A stretch of DNA of 64,000 nt from Rickettsia typhi (GTDB taxonomy: Bacteria > Pseudomonadota > Alphaproteobacteria > Rickettsiales > UBA1997), in NCBI GenBank assembly GCA_945865905.1, contig CAMBFC010000003.1, positions 1 to 64,000 of the forward strand, given 5' to 3'. The notes under the pieces were generated by a model. The model made no database searches. It was not told the DNA's origin and saw nothing but the letters and a program-made list of their open reading frames with translations. Made by a program: the position numbers and the translations under genes. Below are positions 38,394 to 47,550 of the stretch, one piece after another. Every line of letters starts with the position of its first letter. Positions within the stretch are counted from its first letter, which is position 1.

Positions 38394-39713
38394 ATGTCAA
38401 GAAGTAAATTAGATCAGAAAAAGGCGTTAGAAATAAAAGCATGGCGCATCGCGGTTGATCAATGCTGCGAGAAAGGTGATAGGGCTGAAATGAAAGTGCT
38501 GGCAGATTGTTTTGCATCGGATGGCAAAAACACAAGTGCTTTTAAAGATAACAAAGAGCGTCTGGAAGTTACATTTAAACTTAAATCAGGTGAGGATCTA
38601 TCCTTATTGCAGTTTATTGTTCAAAAATCCAAAGATGTTAGAACTGCGCAACTGATTGGCTTGCTGTGTAATAGATATGGGGCTAATTTTGTTCCAATAC
38701 AAATAGTGCGAGATGTAAAAAACAGAATAATGGCGCAGAATCTTGCGACTATAAATAGAGGGGTGAGGCAAGCTGAAGAAAACACCGATAAAGTTAGAAG
38801 GATGCAGGAAAGAGCGAAAGAATTAATTACCAAAGGTAACTCATTAAATCAGGTGGAGAGCGGAGAATTGAAAGATTTGCAGTTACAGCTTACAAAAGTT
38901 AGCGCTATCACTAATAGACAAAGGACTCGTCGAACTGCTGCTTCTAGCACTAATCCTCCTGCCACCACCCCAGTCGTTCTTGAGCGCGTGTCTACAAATA
39001 GCCCACCAAAGGTTGGCTTTTTCAAAGCTGCGTGGAATAAATTTACTTCATTTTTTACAAGGCGTAGCGCTAGAGTTATTCCAGCCGTTTCCAATACGAC
39101 TCCACAAGATCAAGATAATGTTGGGAATTCAGGTCGACCATCTGCTGTTCTGGCCGCTTCCAATGTTAGGAGTAGAAATAGAGTTGCTCCAGCGCCCGCA
39201 GTTATTCCAGCCGCTTCCAATACGACTCCACAAGATAATGTTGGGAATTCAGATCAAACAGCTTTGAATCCAAGCACTCTAGTTACGCCATTTGATGATG
39301 AAATGCTCGAACCTGGTAGGGGGCCCGCTGCCACAAGTCCAGAGGATAATGTATCGATCTCGTCATCAGATAAAGCTGAATTAAAAGCCTTTTTGGCAAA
39401 TGAAGACACCCTCCCGGGATCAGGTGCTTCGTCGTCGCTATCAAAAGAAGAGCAGAAAATTGTTGCAGCAGCCGCTAAGACAGAGAGAGATCTTGCTGCT
39501 GTGAATAAGCAATCAAAACAGTTGATTAAGAAGAATGAGGCTGTACTGCAAATGCTCGCGAGGCCATTGCCAGGTGCTGTAACTAATGACGAGGCAGAAG
39601 CTGGGCTTGATGCTCTGATGGCGGAGAGGCCAACCTCAAACAAACCCTCAAAGACAGCCCCTCCACTAAAGCTTTTCTTACCAGATAACAAGAGTAATGG
39701 TTCAGAAATATAA
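38394..39713 (+). CDS. Unrecognised protein with internal repeats, possible effector-like
   Basis: A 439-aa protein I cannot assign. The first 110 residues look globular, partly helical (LLQFIVQKSKDVRTAQLIGL). Then comes a charged coiled-coil-like stretch (about 125-165), an Arg-rich basic patch (RTRRTAASS; FFTRRSARV), a low-complexity Pro/Ser/Thr/Asn region with a duplicated segment (VIPAVSNTTPQD at about 228 and VIPAASNTTPQD at about 270), and a helical C terminus rich in Ala, Glu and Lys. No signal peptide or membrane helix is visible. It is higher in GC and less codon-biased than its neighbours. Such a modular, low-complexity layout would suit a secreted or structural protein, but this is inference. 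Confidence 0.65.
   Translation: MSRSKLDQKKALEIKAWRIAVDQCCEKGDRAEMKVLADCFASDGKNTSAFKDNKERLEVTFKLKSGEDLSLLQFIVQKSKDVRTAQLIGLLCNRYGANFVPIQIVRDVKNRIMAQNLATINRGVRQAEENTDKVRRMQERAKELITKGNSLNQVESGELKDLQLQLTKVSAITNRQRTRRTAASSTNPPATTPVVLERVSTNSPPKVGFFKAAWNKFTSFFTRRSARVIPAVSNTTPQDQDNVGNSGRPSAVLAASNVRSRNRVAPAPAVIPAASNTTPQDNVGNSDQTALNPSTLVTPFDDEMLEPGRGPAATSPEDNVSISSSDKAELKAFLANEDTLPGSGASSSLSKEEQKIVAAAAKTERDLAAVNKQSKQLIKKNEAVLQMLARPLPGAVTNDEAEAGLDALMAERPTSNKPSKTAPPLKLFLPDNKSNGSEI
39075..39252 (+). repeat. Imperfect direct repeat within the orphan gene
   Basis: The segment beginning GTTATTCCAGCCG at 39075-39132 recurs at 39201-39252. The first copy carries six extra bases (CAAGAT in the CAAGATCAAGATAATG stretch) and there is one substitution near the start. 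Both are in frame and encode NTTPQD..DNVGNS. This indicates recent in-frame duplication. Confidence 0.85.
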
Positions 39714-39741
39714 AAACTAACCAGAAAAAACTCTACAAAAA

Positions 39742-41085
39742 ATGAAAAACCTCTCGATCATCATCCTCGCCGCTGGCAAGGGAACCCGTATGAAATCTGA
39801 CTTGCCGAAGGTAATGCACAAAGTTGCCGGCCGCGAAATGTTAAACATGGTGATTGATGAAGCGCAAAAATTGCAACCGCAAAATATCTCGATTGTTGTT
39901 TCTGAAGATTTTGCTGTTTTTGAAGATTATGTTATCGATCAACATCCTGCGGCAAAAATTTCTTTCGCTTTACAAAAAGTGCGCAAAGGCACGGCTGACG
40001 CGGTTAAAACTGGGTTAAAAAATTTCAAAAAACCAGTAGAAAATTTTTTGATTTTATATGGTGATACGCCGTTAATCCATGAAAAAACTCTGCGCGCAAT
40101 GCTAGAAAAAATCAATGATGGCAATGCACTTTGTGTTTTGGGTTTTGATGCTAAAGATGATAACGCCTACGGCCGTCTTGTTGTAGATGTTAATGGCAAT
40201 CTTGAAAAAATCATCGAATTTAAAGATGCAAATGCCAAAGAGCGCAAAATTTCTCTCTGTAATTCTGGTGTTGTGGCGGTGCAGGGTACTTGGCTCGATA
40301 AGCTTTTGTCACAAGTAAAAAGCAACAATGCTGCTGGTGAATTTTACCTTACTGATATTGTTGGAATCGCTTGCCATCAGGGCCTAAAATGTGGTTTTAT
40401 CAAAACTGATGAGCATGAAGTTTTGGGTGTAAATTCTCGTTTTGAATTAGTAAAAATTGAATCAATCAAGCAAAATGATTTGCGCAAAAAGCACATGGAT
40501 GCAGGCATTACCTTGCTTGATTGGCAATCGGTTTATTTTTCTTACGATACTAAAATTGCTGCCGATGTTATAATTCATCCCCATGTTGTTTTTGGCCCGC
40601 AAGTAGTGATAGAAAAAAATGTTGAGATTCGTTCTTTTTGTCATATTGAAGGGGCAGAGATCGGCTCTGGCTCTGTTGTTGGGCCATTTGCAAGATTGCG
40701 TCCGCAAACCAAAATCAGTGAAAATGTTCGCGTTGGAAATTTTGTTGAAATCAAAAAATCAGTGATAAAAAAAGGCGCCAAAATCAATCATTTAAGTTAT
40801 ATTGGTGATAGTGAAATTGGCGTTGAGGCCAATATTGGCGCTGGTGTAATCACTTGCAATTATGATGGCTACAGCAAATTTAAAACTACAATTGGTGATA
40901 ATGTTTTTGTTGGTTCAAACTCAGCTTTAATTGCTCCCGTTAAAGTTGGAAAGGGTGCGGTTATTGGTGCGGGAAGCGTCATCACCAAAGATGTTGCGGT
41001 TGATGATCTTGCGGTTTCAAGAGCAAATCAGGTTAATCTTGTAAAGGGCGGCAAAAAATATCATCAAAGCAAAAATAAAAAATAG
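39742..41085 (+). CDS. glmU: Bifunctional GlmU uridylyltransferase/acetyltransferase
   Basis: Makes UDP-N-acetylglucosamine for peptidoglycan and lipid A: it acetylates glucosamine 1-phosphate, then uridylates it. The N-terminal pyrophosphorylase domain has LAAGKGTRMKSDLPKVMHK, and the C-terminal left-handed beta-helix has the acetyltransferase residues in NHLSYIGDSEIGVEANIGAG and VFVGSNSALIAPVKVG. At 447 aa it is full length. It starts 28 bases after the orphan repeat protein and is followed by a family A palindrome. Confidence 0.96.
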   Translation: MKNLSIIILAAGKGTRMKSDLPKVMHKVAGREMLNMVIDEAQKLQPQNISIVVSEDFAVFEDYVIDQHPAAKISFALQKVRKGTADAVKTGLKNFKKPVENFLILYGDTPLIHEKTLRAMLEKINDGNALCVLGFDAKDDNAYGRLVVDVNGNLEKIIEFKDANAKERKISLCNSGVVAVQGTWLDKLLSQVKSNNAAGEFYLTDIVGIACHQGLKCGFIKTDEHEVLGVNSRFELVKIESIKQNDLRKKHMDAGITLLDWQSVYFSYDTKIAADVIIHPHVVFGPQVVIEKNVEIRSFCHIEGAEIGSGSVVGPFARLRPQTKISENVRVGNFVEIKKSVIKKGAKINHLSYIGDSEIGVEANIGAGVITCNYDGYSKFKTTIGDNVFVGSNSALIAPVKVGKGAVIGAGSVITKDVAVDDLAVSRANQVNLVKGGKKYHQSKNKK

Positions 41086-41132
41086 GCATTTTTAAAATGC
41101 TGATTTAAGATTTGCTTTGTGCGCTTGGGGCC

Positions 41133-41241
41133 GTTAAAAAATTAAAGTAAGAATTTTCTTCCTTACGATCATTTATTTCGCGCGCAAGCACAGCTACATA
41201 AATGATCGTAAGGAAGAAAATTCTTACTTTAATTTTTTAAC
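41133..41241 (-). repeat. Palindromic element family A, copy 3
   Basis: Arms 41133-41175 and 41199-41241 (43 nt each) are perfect reverse complements and flank the same 23-nt centre, here inverted (41176-41198). The arms share nothing with copies 1 and 2 beyond the ATTTA/TAAAT next to the centre. The element ends four bases before the ATG of the SH3 protein gene and replaces any usual ribosome binding site, so it would fold the whole leader into a hairpin if transcribed. Confidence 0.92.
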
Positions 41242-41245
41242 TAGA

Positions 41246-41743
41246 ATGATTATCGAAATAAAAAAAATCTTATTAACAATCTTGTTTCTCTGCCTTTCTT
41301 TTAGCGCTTTTGCAGATTTGCGTGAAGTTGAAGAAAAAAATTATTTCTCCTCATTGCGCAGCGCCGAAACCAATGTGCGAGCTGGTCCGGGGCAAAATTA
41401 TCCAATCAAATTTACTTTTAAAGCAAAAGCTGTTCCGGTGCGAGTGATCAACGAATATGATAATTGGTGCGAAATCGAGGATTATGAAGGGCAATCAGGT
41501 TGGGTTAGCCAAAACTTGCTCACCAAAAAACGCATGCTTCTAGTGCGCACTAGCAAGGCATTCATCGATATGTATTCTAAAAATAATGAGAAATCGCGAG
41601 TGATTTTTCATCTCGAAAATAATGTTACGGGCGAATATTTAAAATGCGTCGATAATTGGTGTGCAATTAAAGTGAATGATAAAAAAGGTTGGGTAAAAAA
41701 TGGTGAAGTGTTTGGCGACGAGGATGAAATTGCTCCAAAATAA
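41246..41743 (+). CDS. Secreted SH3-domain protein
   Basis: A 165-aa exported protein. A signal peptide (residues 1-23, IKKILLTILFLCLSFSAFA) is followed by two bacterial SH3-like domains: NVRAGPGQNYPIKFTFKAKA with EIEDYEGQSGWVSQNLL, then a second with IFHLENNVTGEYLKCVDNWC and KGWVKNGEV. Such domains often bind cell wall or proteins in the periplasm. It abuts an inverted family A palindrome at its 5' end and ends base to base with the convergent orphan gene. The start at 41246 has no ribosome binding site; no better start is seen. Confidence 0.8.
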   Translation: MIIEIKKILLTILFLCLSFSAFADLREVEEKNYFSSLRSAETNVRAGPGQNYPIKFTFKAKAVPVRVINEYDNWCEIEDYEGQSGWVSQNLLTKKRMLLVRTSKAFIDMYSKNNEKSRVIFHLENNVTGEYLKCVDNWCAIKVNDKKGWVKNGEVFGDEDEIAPK

Positions 41744-42718
41744 TTATCTCAAAGTCAAAGGTGAGTTTTGATCCATATTAATTTCTGTAAGTGGCTGACT
41801 TGTTGTTCTAGTTTGAGATTTGCGACTTTCAACATGTTCTTTCCAGATTTCTATAATCTGTGCCTCATGAAATTTATGCAGTTTATCAGGTTCGGCATTA
41901 GCAACAGTAATGGCGCGTACAACATGATTTGCTTTAAAATAATCGAGCGTTAAATGTTCCAAAGGTGGATTTTTTGCAATTGATGCATTCGGTAAGCGTT
42001 TTGAAGAATTTTCAATATCATCAATAACTTCGCACACCTCTTCCTTGGTAATTGAAAGTGGATCTATAGAGTGTTTTAAGGCTTCTTCGACCATCAACAT
42101 TGCATAAAAAAAGAACTCCTTTCCATCTTCTGTTGTAACTTTTCTTTCAACAATCTTATGACCAATTTGTGGAGGCATCTTATTGAATAAATCTTTTACA
42201 CCTTGCGAAATCTCTCTTGTTGTTTTGGGATCTTTTCCGGCAAAACCAACAACATCTTTGGGAATACCATTTTTTTCGATATCTTTAATCGCAACTTCTT
42301 CGCCTTTATCATTTACGGCGCTAATATTGCCGCTTTCTAAGTGAGTTTTAATAGTTTTAAATAATTCTGCGCGCGCTGCAAAAAATTCATCAATTTTTGA
42401 TTGATTATCAGTTTTTATTTTAGGATTTTTTGTTTGATGATTGTCATTTTTGGCAACCTCTTCCGCTTGTTTATTAGATGTTGCTCTTATTTCATTTTGA
42501 ACTTTTATGATTTGTTCAATTTGTTCCAAAATTCTTGTTAGGGCGGCTGCCGTTATTGGATCTAGGGTTCCAGATGCTATAGCTCTTTGTAATTCTGATC
42601 TAGATTTTTTGGCATAATTAAGATCGGTTTTCATTTTTTCTATATCATTATCACTGAAAGATATAGGTGCTTGATTGGCGATTGCCACTAATGATTTTGT
42701 GCGGGCAGAATTATCCAT
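41744..42718 (-). CDS. Protein of unknown function, overlapping purM
   Basis: A 324-aa soluble protein that I do not recognise. It is polar, with no signal or membrane segment. The N-terminal third is helical (LQRAIASGTLDPITAAALTR, ILEQIEQIIKVQNEIRATSN), then a Lys/Asn-rich linker (about 88-108), and a longer helical C-terminal part (KKIDEFFAARAEL-like; MMVEEALKH). Its start overlaps the purM stop by 8 bases, so it is co-transcribed with purM and may be translationally coupled. Its stop is directly next to the stop of the convergent SH3 gene. Confidence 0.6.
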   Translation of the reverse strand: MDNSARTKSLVAIANQAPISFSDNDIEKMKTDLNYAKKSRSELQRAIASGTLDPITAAALTRILEQIEQIIKVQNEIRATSNKQAEEVAKNDNHQTKNPKIKTDNQSKIDEFFAARAELFKTIKTHLESGNISAVNDKGEEVAIKDIEKNGIPKDVVGFAGKDPKTTREISQGVKDLFNKMPPQIGHKIVERKVTTEDGKEFFFYAMLMVEEALKHSIDPLSITKEEVCEVIDDIENSSKRLPNASIAKNPPLEHLTLDYFKANHVVRAITVANAEPDKLHKFHEAQIIEIWKEHVESRKSQTRTTSQPLTEINMDQNSPLTLR

Positions 42719-43715
42719 AAATTACTAAATTGCCGATTTTTAAAACTTCTTCACCATTTTGTTCTAAAATATTTTTGATTTCTATCGCATCTTGCGCTTC
42801 AACCACAAGCACCATTCCGATGCCGCAATTAAAGGTGCGGTGCATTTCTTCATCCGAAACATTTCCTAGTTTTTGAAGGTAAGAAAAAATTTCTGGTTTG
42901 GTCCAAGAATTATAATCAATTTGGGGCTTGGTATTTTTGCTTAAAACGCGTGGAAGATTTTCTGTTAAGCCGCCACCAGTAATGTGTGCCAAGGCTTTAA
43001 CTTTGCCAGTTCTGATCGCTTCTAAGCAAGATTTAACATAAATTTTTGTTGGAGAAAGTAAAATTTCACCAACAGTTTTTTCGCTATTAGGAAATTTATC
43101 GCCAAATTTAATATTGTTTTTTTCAAGGATAAAGCGCGCTAGAGAATAGCCATTTGAATGCAATCCGCTTGATTTTAATCCAAGCAAAACATCGCCTGCT
43201 TTGGTTTCGCGGGGCAAAATTTGATCGCGCTCAACCGCGCCAACAGCGAACCCAGCCAAATCATAATCGCCCTGCTTATACATTCCGGGCATTTCAGCGG
43301 TTTCTCCGCCAATTAATGCGCAGTTGGCAAGCTTACAGCCATCAGCGATTCCCTTGATCACATCAGATGCTTGATCAACCGAAAGCTTAGAGCAAGCAAA
43401 ATAATCAAGAAAAAACAATGGCTCTGCACCTTGCGCAAGTAGGTCATTCACTGACATCGCAACTAAATCAATACCGATTGTATCATGCCTATCAACATCA
43501 ATTGCAACTTTAAGTTTAGTGCCCACACCATCAGTTGAAGAAACCAAAACCGGATCTTTAAAATTGCATTTTTTAAGATCAAATAAAGCGCCAAATCCGC
43601 CCAGATCAGAAGCTACGCCCAGGCGTTTAGTGGCTTTAGCAAAAGGTTTGATGCGGTTGACTAATTTATTTCCAGCATCAATATCAACACCAGATTGTTT
43701 ATAATTTAAAGACAT
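42711..43715 (-). CDS. purM: Phosphoribosylformylglycinamidine cyclo-ligase (AIR synthetase)
   Basis: ATP-dependent ring closure forming aminoimidazole ribotide in purine synthesis. Features of the 334-aa protein are GVDIDAGNKLVNRIKPF, LVSSTDGVGTKLKVA (the glycine-rich N-terminal signature), DTIGIDLVAMSVNDLLAQGA, ALIGGETAEMPGMY and AHITGGGLTENLPR. An orphan gene overlaps its end. purN, usually paired with it, is not adjacent. Confidence 0.96.
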   Translation of the reverse strand: MSLNYKQSGVDIDAGNKLVNRIKPFAKATKRLGVASDLGGFGALFDLKKCNFKDPVLVSSTDGVGTKLKVAIDVDRHDTIGIDLVAMSVNDLLAQGAEPLFFLDYFACSKLSVDQASDVIKGIADGCKLANCALIGGETAEMPGMYKQGDYDLAGFAVGAVERDQILPRETKAGDVLLGLKSSGLHSNGYSLARFILEKNNIKFGDKFPNSEKTVGEILLSPTKIYVKSCLEAIRTGKVKALAHITGGGLTENLPRVLSKNTKPQIDYNSWTKPEIFSYLQKLGNVSDEEMHRTFNCGIGMVLVVEAQDAIEIKNILEQNGEEVLKIGNLVIYG

Positions 43716-43733
43716 TATATTTTAATTATACCA

Positions 43734-43756
43734 AAACCCTTGCAAATCAAGGGTTT
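43734..43756 (-). terminator. Terminator between pccB and purM
   Basis: The stem AAACCCTT/AAGGGTTT with a 7-nt loop lies 9 bases past the pccB stop. On the minus strand it runs into TTTTGG and then AT-rich sequence. Confidence 0.55.
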
Positions 43757-43764
43757 GTGGCGTT

Positions 43765-45300
43765 TTATAGCGGCAAATTATCGTGTTTTTTCCACGGTTT
43801 AATCACTTTTTTATTTTTCAAAATTTGCAGTGATTTGCAAATTCTTTTTCGAGTATTTTGTGGACGGATAACTTCATCAATATAACCGCGAGATGCTGCT
43901 ACAAAGGGTGAAGCAAATTTATCGCGATATTCTGCAACGCGTTTTGCACGACTTTCTGGGTTTTTTGCATCTTCGCGGAAGATGATTTCAACCGCGCCTT
44001 CAGGGCCCATAACGGCAATTTCGGCATTAGCCCAAGCATAATTTACATCGCCACGCAAATGTTTAGAATTCATCACAATATAAGCGCCGCCATACGCTTT
44101 GCGAGTAACAACAGTAAGTTTTGGAACTGTTGCCTCAGCATAGGCATAAAGTAATTTTGCGCCATGTTTAATAATGCCCGCATGCTCTTGATCGGTGCCC
44201 GGTAAAAATCCCGGAACATCAACAAAAGTGATAATTGGAATATTGAACGCATCACAAAATCTAATAAATCTTGCGCCTTTTTCGCTGGCTTTGATATCAA
44301 GGCAACCCGCTAAATGCATAGGTTGATTGGCAACAATACCAACGGTTTCGCCTTCTAATCTTCCAAAGCCAATTAAAATATTTTTGGCGTAATGTTTTTG
44401 AATTTCAAAAAAATCATTTTCATCCAAGATTTTTTCGACTAATTCTTTGATATCGTAAGGTTGATTGGCATTCTCTGGAACCAGAGTGTTTAAGGCTACA
44501 TCAACGCGATCAGCATTATCATCACTCGGAATTTTTGGTGAAGCCGTTTTGTTGGAAGATGGCAAAAAGTTGATCAAGCGACGAGTTTGCAAAAGCGCAT
44601 CAATATCGCTGCTAAATGAAAGATGAGCCACGCCGCTTTTATGGGCATGAACCGAAGCCCCGCCTAGTTCTTCTTGCGTAACTGTTTCATGTGTTACAGT
44701 TTTGACAACTTCTGGTCCTGTAACAAACATATAGGATGAATTTTCTACCATAATGGTAAAATCTGTCAGTGCTGGCGAATATACAGCGCCACCAGCGCAA
44801 GGCCCCATAATTAAAGAAATTTGTGGCACAACGCCGCTCGCATCAACATTGCGTTGAAAAATTTCGCCATAACCAGCAAGAGAATCAACCCCTTCTTGAA
44901 TGCGCGCCCCACCAGAATCATTGATGCCAACCACTGGCGCGCCAACTTGCATCGCTTTATCTAAAACGAAGCAGATTTTTTTTGCGTGAGCCTCACCAAG
45001 AGAGCCGCCCATCACGGTAAAATCTTGGCTATAAACAAAAACCAAGCGACCATTAATTGTGCCCTGACCAGTAATAACACCGTCTCCGGGGTGCTTTTTA
45101 TCTTCCATGTCAAAATCGGTGCAGCGATGTTCAACATAAAGCCCATATTCTTCGAATGAATCTGGATCGAGCAACACTTCAATTCTTTCTCGTGCAGTTA
45201 ATTTGCCTTTAGAATGTTGCAAGTCGATCTTTTTTTGACCGCCGCCCATTCTGGCTTCTTCGCGTTTAGTAGTAAGTTTAACAATGTTTGGAGAACGCAT
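43765..45300 (-). CDS. pccB: Acyl-CoA carboxylase (propionyl-CoA carboxylase) beta subunit
   Basis: Carboxyltransferase subunit that moves CO2 from carboxybiotin to propionyl-CoA (or a related acyl-CoA). The 511-aa protein has both crotonase-like halves: [19 protein letters not shown] and [16 protein letters not shown] in the first, and [20 protein letters not shown] and [13 protein letters not shown] in the second. Substrate specificity towards propionyl-CoA is inferred from family resemblance. The biotin-carrying alpha subunit, pccA, is not nearby. Biotin genes in this window could supply its cofactor. It is a single-gene unit ending in a terminator. Confidence 0.93.
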   Translation of the reverse strand: MRSPNIVKLTTKREEARMGGGQKKIDLQHSKGKLTARERIEVLLDPDSFEEYGLYVEHRCTDFDMEDKKHPGDGVITGQGTINGRLVFVYSQDFTVMGGSLGEAHAKKICFVLDKAMQVGAPVVGINDSGGARIQEGVDSLAGYGEIFQRNVDASGVVPQISLIMGPCAGGAVYSPALTDFTIMVENSSYMFVTGPEVVKTVTHETVTQEELGGASVHAHKSGVAHLSFSSDIDALLQTRRLINFLPSSNKTASPKIPSDDNADRVDVALNTLVPENANQPYDIKELVEKILDENDFFEIQKHYAKNILIGFGRLEGETVGIVANQPMHLAGCLDIKASEKGARFIRFCDAFNIPIITFVDVPGFLPGTDQEHAGIIKHGAKLLYAYAEATVPKLTVVTRKAYGGAYIVMNSKHLRGDVNYAWANAEIAVMGPEGAVEIIFREDAKNPESRAKRVAEYRDKFASPFVAASRGYIDEVIRPQNTRKRICKSLQILKNKKVIKPWKKHDNLPL

Positions 45301-45353
45301 AAATTTAATTTATTTCAAAAAATTTGTATGGTTATTTCCACCTTTTTATAAGG

Positions 45354-46025
45354 CTATTGCTTAGCAATGATTGATTCGCCACCGATCATGGTTTGTCCGA
45401 TCAAAACTTTAATTTTGATATTTTCTGGCAAATAAATATCAGCGCGGCTGCCAAAACGGATGATTCCATATCTGTCGCCAGTTTTGATGCTTTGTCCTTC
45501 TTTTAAATCAGAAACGATGCGGCGCGCAACCAATCCAGCAACTTGTGCGAAGGCAATTTCAACGCCATTAGCAGTTTTAACAACGGCCAAGTTTCTTTCA
45601 TTTTCAACACTGGCTTCATCAAGATTTGCGCTCAAGAATTTTCCGGGAGTATAGATCACTTTAGTGATTGTTCCAGCAATAGGGGCGCGGTTTACATGCA
45701 CATTAAACACATTAAGAAAAATACTAATTTTATTGACTTTTTTGCCACTCCAACCAAGTTCTTCAGGGGCTTCAATACCATAATCAACCCTTGTAACCAC
45801 ACCATCTGCTGGGCTTACAAGAACATTTTCTTCAACAGGAATAACGCGTTCAGGATCGCGAAAAAAGAAAATACACCACAAAGTTAAAACCAATCCAATC
45901 AAGCCAATTGTGTCGCTAAGCAGCGCCAAAAGAATTGTTGCAAGACCAAAAATCAAAATGAATTTATAGCCTTCTTTATGGATCGGAAATGAAACCATTT
46001 TTAATAGATCGATGAAATTATTCAT
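45354..46025 (-). CDS. psd: Phosphatidylserine decarboxylase
   Basis: Makes phosphatidylethanolamine in the inner membrane. The short form (223 aa) has two N-terminal membrane helices (about 20-55) and the signatures VSPADGVVTRVD, FLNVFNVHVNRAPI and IAFAQVAGLVARRI. Autocleavage for the pyruvoyl cofactor should occur at Gly-Ser in IIRFGSRADIYLP. pssA, its usual neighbour in alphaproteobacteria, is not present here. Confidence 0.94.
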   Translation of the reverse strand: MNNFIDLLKMVSFPIHKEGYKFILIFGLATILLALLSDTIGLIGLVLTLWCIFFFRDPERVIPVEENVLVSPADGVVTRVDYGIEAPEELGWSGKKVNKISIFLNVFNVHVNRAPIAGTITKVIYTPGKFLSANLDEASVENERNLAVVKTANGVEIAFAQVAGLVARRIVSDLKEGQSIKTGDRYGIIRFGSRADIYLPENIKIKVLIGQTMIGGESIIAKQ

Positions 46026-46056
46026 AAAATTATTTTAAATATTAATAAATTATAAA

Positions 46057-46078
46057 CCCTTGCCAATCAAGACAAGGG
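46057..46078 (-). terminator. Terminator between tig and psd
   Basis: The stem CCCTTG/CAAGGG with a 10-nt loop lies 13 bases past the tig stop and continues on the minus strand into TTTATAATTT. Confidence 0.5.
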
Positions 46079-46090
46079 AGGTGTTAGAAA

Positions 46091-47431
46091 TTATTCTTCA
46101 TTCGCTTTTTGCCAAAGTTTATCAAGTTCTTTTATAGCAGTTTTTTTCTTATCAGTCGTAGGTTTTGCAACGATAAAATCAATGGTTTTTTCTTCAATAA
46201 TAGTGCCTTTTAATTGCTGCACCGCACCGCGATTTTTTTGATAATAATCAAGCACTGCTTTTTCTTGGTTAGGAAATCTTGCGAGAATTTTTTGCAATTC
46301 TTTGTTGATATCATCGTTGTTGGCTTCAATCTTATTAAGGTTTGCCAGCTCGTTCAAGATGATTCCGCAACGCAACATTCGCTGCGCAATTTCTTTTTTC
46401 TCCTCTTTTGCTTTTGCTTTTTCTTTGTCGTTTTTAAATTTATCTGGATTAGTTTTGAGTTCTTCTTCTACCTCGCTCCACAAGCCGTTGAGTTGCTCTT
46501 CAAGCAAACCTGCAGGCAATTCAAAATCATATTTTTTGTTCAAAAAATCGAACAATTCTTTTTTGAAAAGATTGCGCGTGAGATCTTCATAATTATCTTG
46601 CAGCTGCTTTTTGATTGCTTCTTCAAGCTTAGCTTTATTTTCTAAGCCAAAAGTATTTTTAAGAAATTCATCGCTAATTTCAGGAAGTTGTGCGGTTAAA
46701 ATATGATTAATTTTAACTTCAAATTCTGCTGCTTTGCCCGCAAATTCTGCAGAGTGATATTCTTTAGGAAATTTAACTTTAACCCTAACATCATCGCCAG
46801 CTCTTCTACCAGCAAGCTGATCTTCAAAATCATCGATAAAGCTTTTGCTACCAAGTTCTAATTGGTGGCCTTTTGCCGCGCCGCCGTCAAATTCTTTTTT
46901 ATCGATGCGACCAACATAATCAATGTTTACAGCATCACCCATTTTAGATTTGTAAGATGATTCTTGTTTGTTCCAAGTACGATAAAATTTTAGTAATTTA
47001 TTTGAACCTTCGCTAATATCGTTGGCTGTAATATCGGCCTCTCTTTTAGTAACTTTGATTTTTTCAAGATTAATTTCAGGAACTTCAGGAAAAAGTTCAA
47101 ACGAAACCGCGCATTCTAGATCTTTGCCAGCTTCAAAAGTTTTTAGATCAACTTTTGGCTGCATTGCAATTTTAAGATTATTATCTTTAACGATTTTATT
47201 TACCTGCTCAGAAACGATTTTATCAGATTCATCAGCCATGATAGATTGGCCATATTTTTGCTTGATAACATCAACAGGAACTTGGCCCTTTCTGAATCCC
47301 TTAAGGTTTAAGGTTTTGCGAATTTCAGCGATCGAAGCGTTGATTTTAGCCTCAATCAATCGATGAGGAACGATGATTTGGTAATCTTTTTTTAGTTTTT
47401 TGTCGAAAACGATTTTAACTTTTACTTCCAT
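46091..47431 (-). CDS. tig: Trigger factor
   Basis: Ribosome-bound chaperone and prolyl isomerase. The 446-aa protein has the N-terminal ribosome-binding loop GFRKGQVP near residue 45, a FKBP-type isomerase domain (about 165-245, GDAVNIDYVGRIDKKEFDGG; FPKEYHSAEFAGK), and a long helical C-terminal cradle rich in Lys and Glu. It is read towards psd and ends with a small terminator. clpP, clpX and lon, its frequent neighbours, are not here. Confidence 0.96.
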   Translation of the reverse strand: MEVKVKIVFDKKLKKDYQIIVPHRLIEAKINASIAEIRKTLNLKGFRKGQVPVDVIKQKYGQSIMADESDKIVSEQVNKIVKDNNLKIAMQPKVDLKTFEAGKDLECAVSFELFPEVPEINLEKIKVTKREADITANDISEGSNKLLKFYRTWNKQESSYKSKMGDAVNIDYVGRIDKKEFDGGAAKGHQLELGSKSFIDDFEDQLAGRRAGDDVRVKVKFPKEYHSAEFAGKAAEFEVKINHILTAQLPEISDEFLKNTFGLENKAKLEEAIKKQLQDNYEDLTRNLFKKELFDFLNKKYDFELPAGLLEEQLNGLWSEVEEELKTNPDKFKNDKEKAKAKEEKKEIAQRMLRCGIILNELANLNKIEANNDDINKELQKILARFPNQEKAVLDYYQKNRGAVQQLKGTIIEEKTIDFIVAKPTTDKKKTAIKELDKLWQKANEE

Positions 47432-47550
47432 GATATATTTAAAAAAATTGATATGCGGGGATTCTATTAAGTTTGATTTAATTTAGTAGTGGAAATTTGT
47501 TGTTTTTAGAGAAATTTTTTTGGGTTTTTCATTTTATAGATCTTGCCCTT

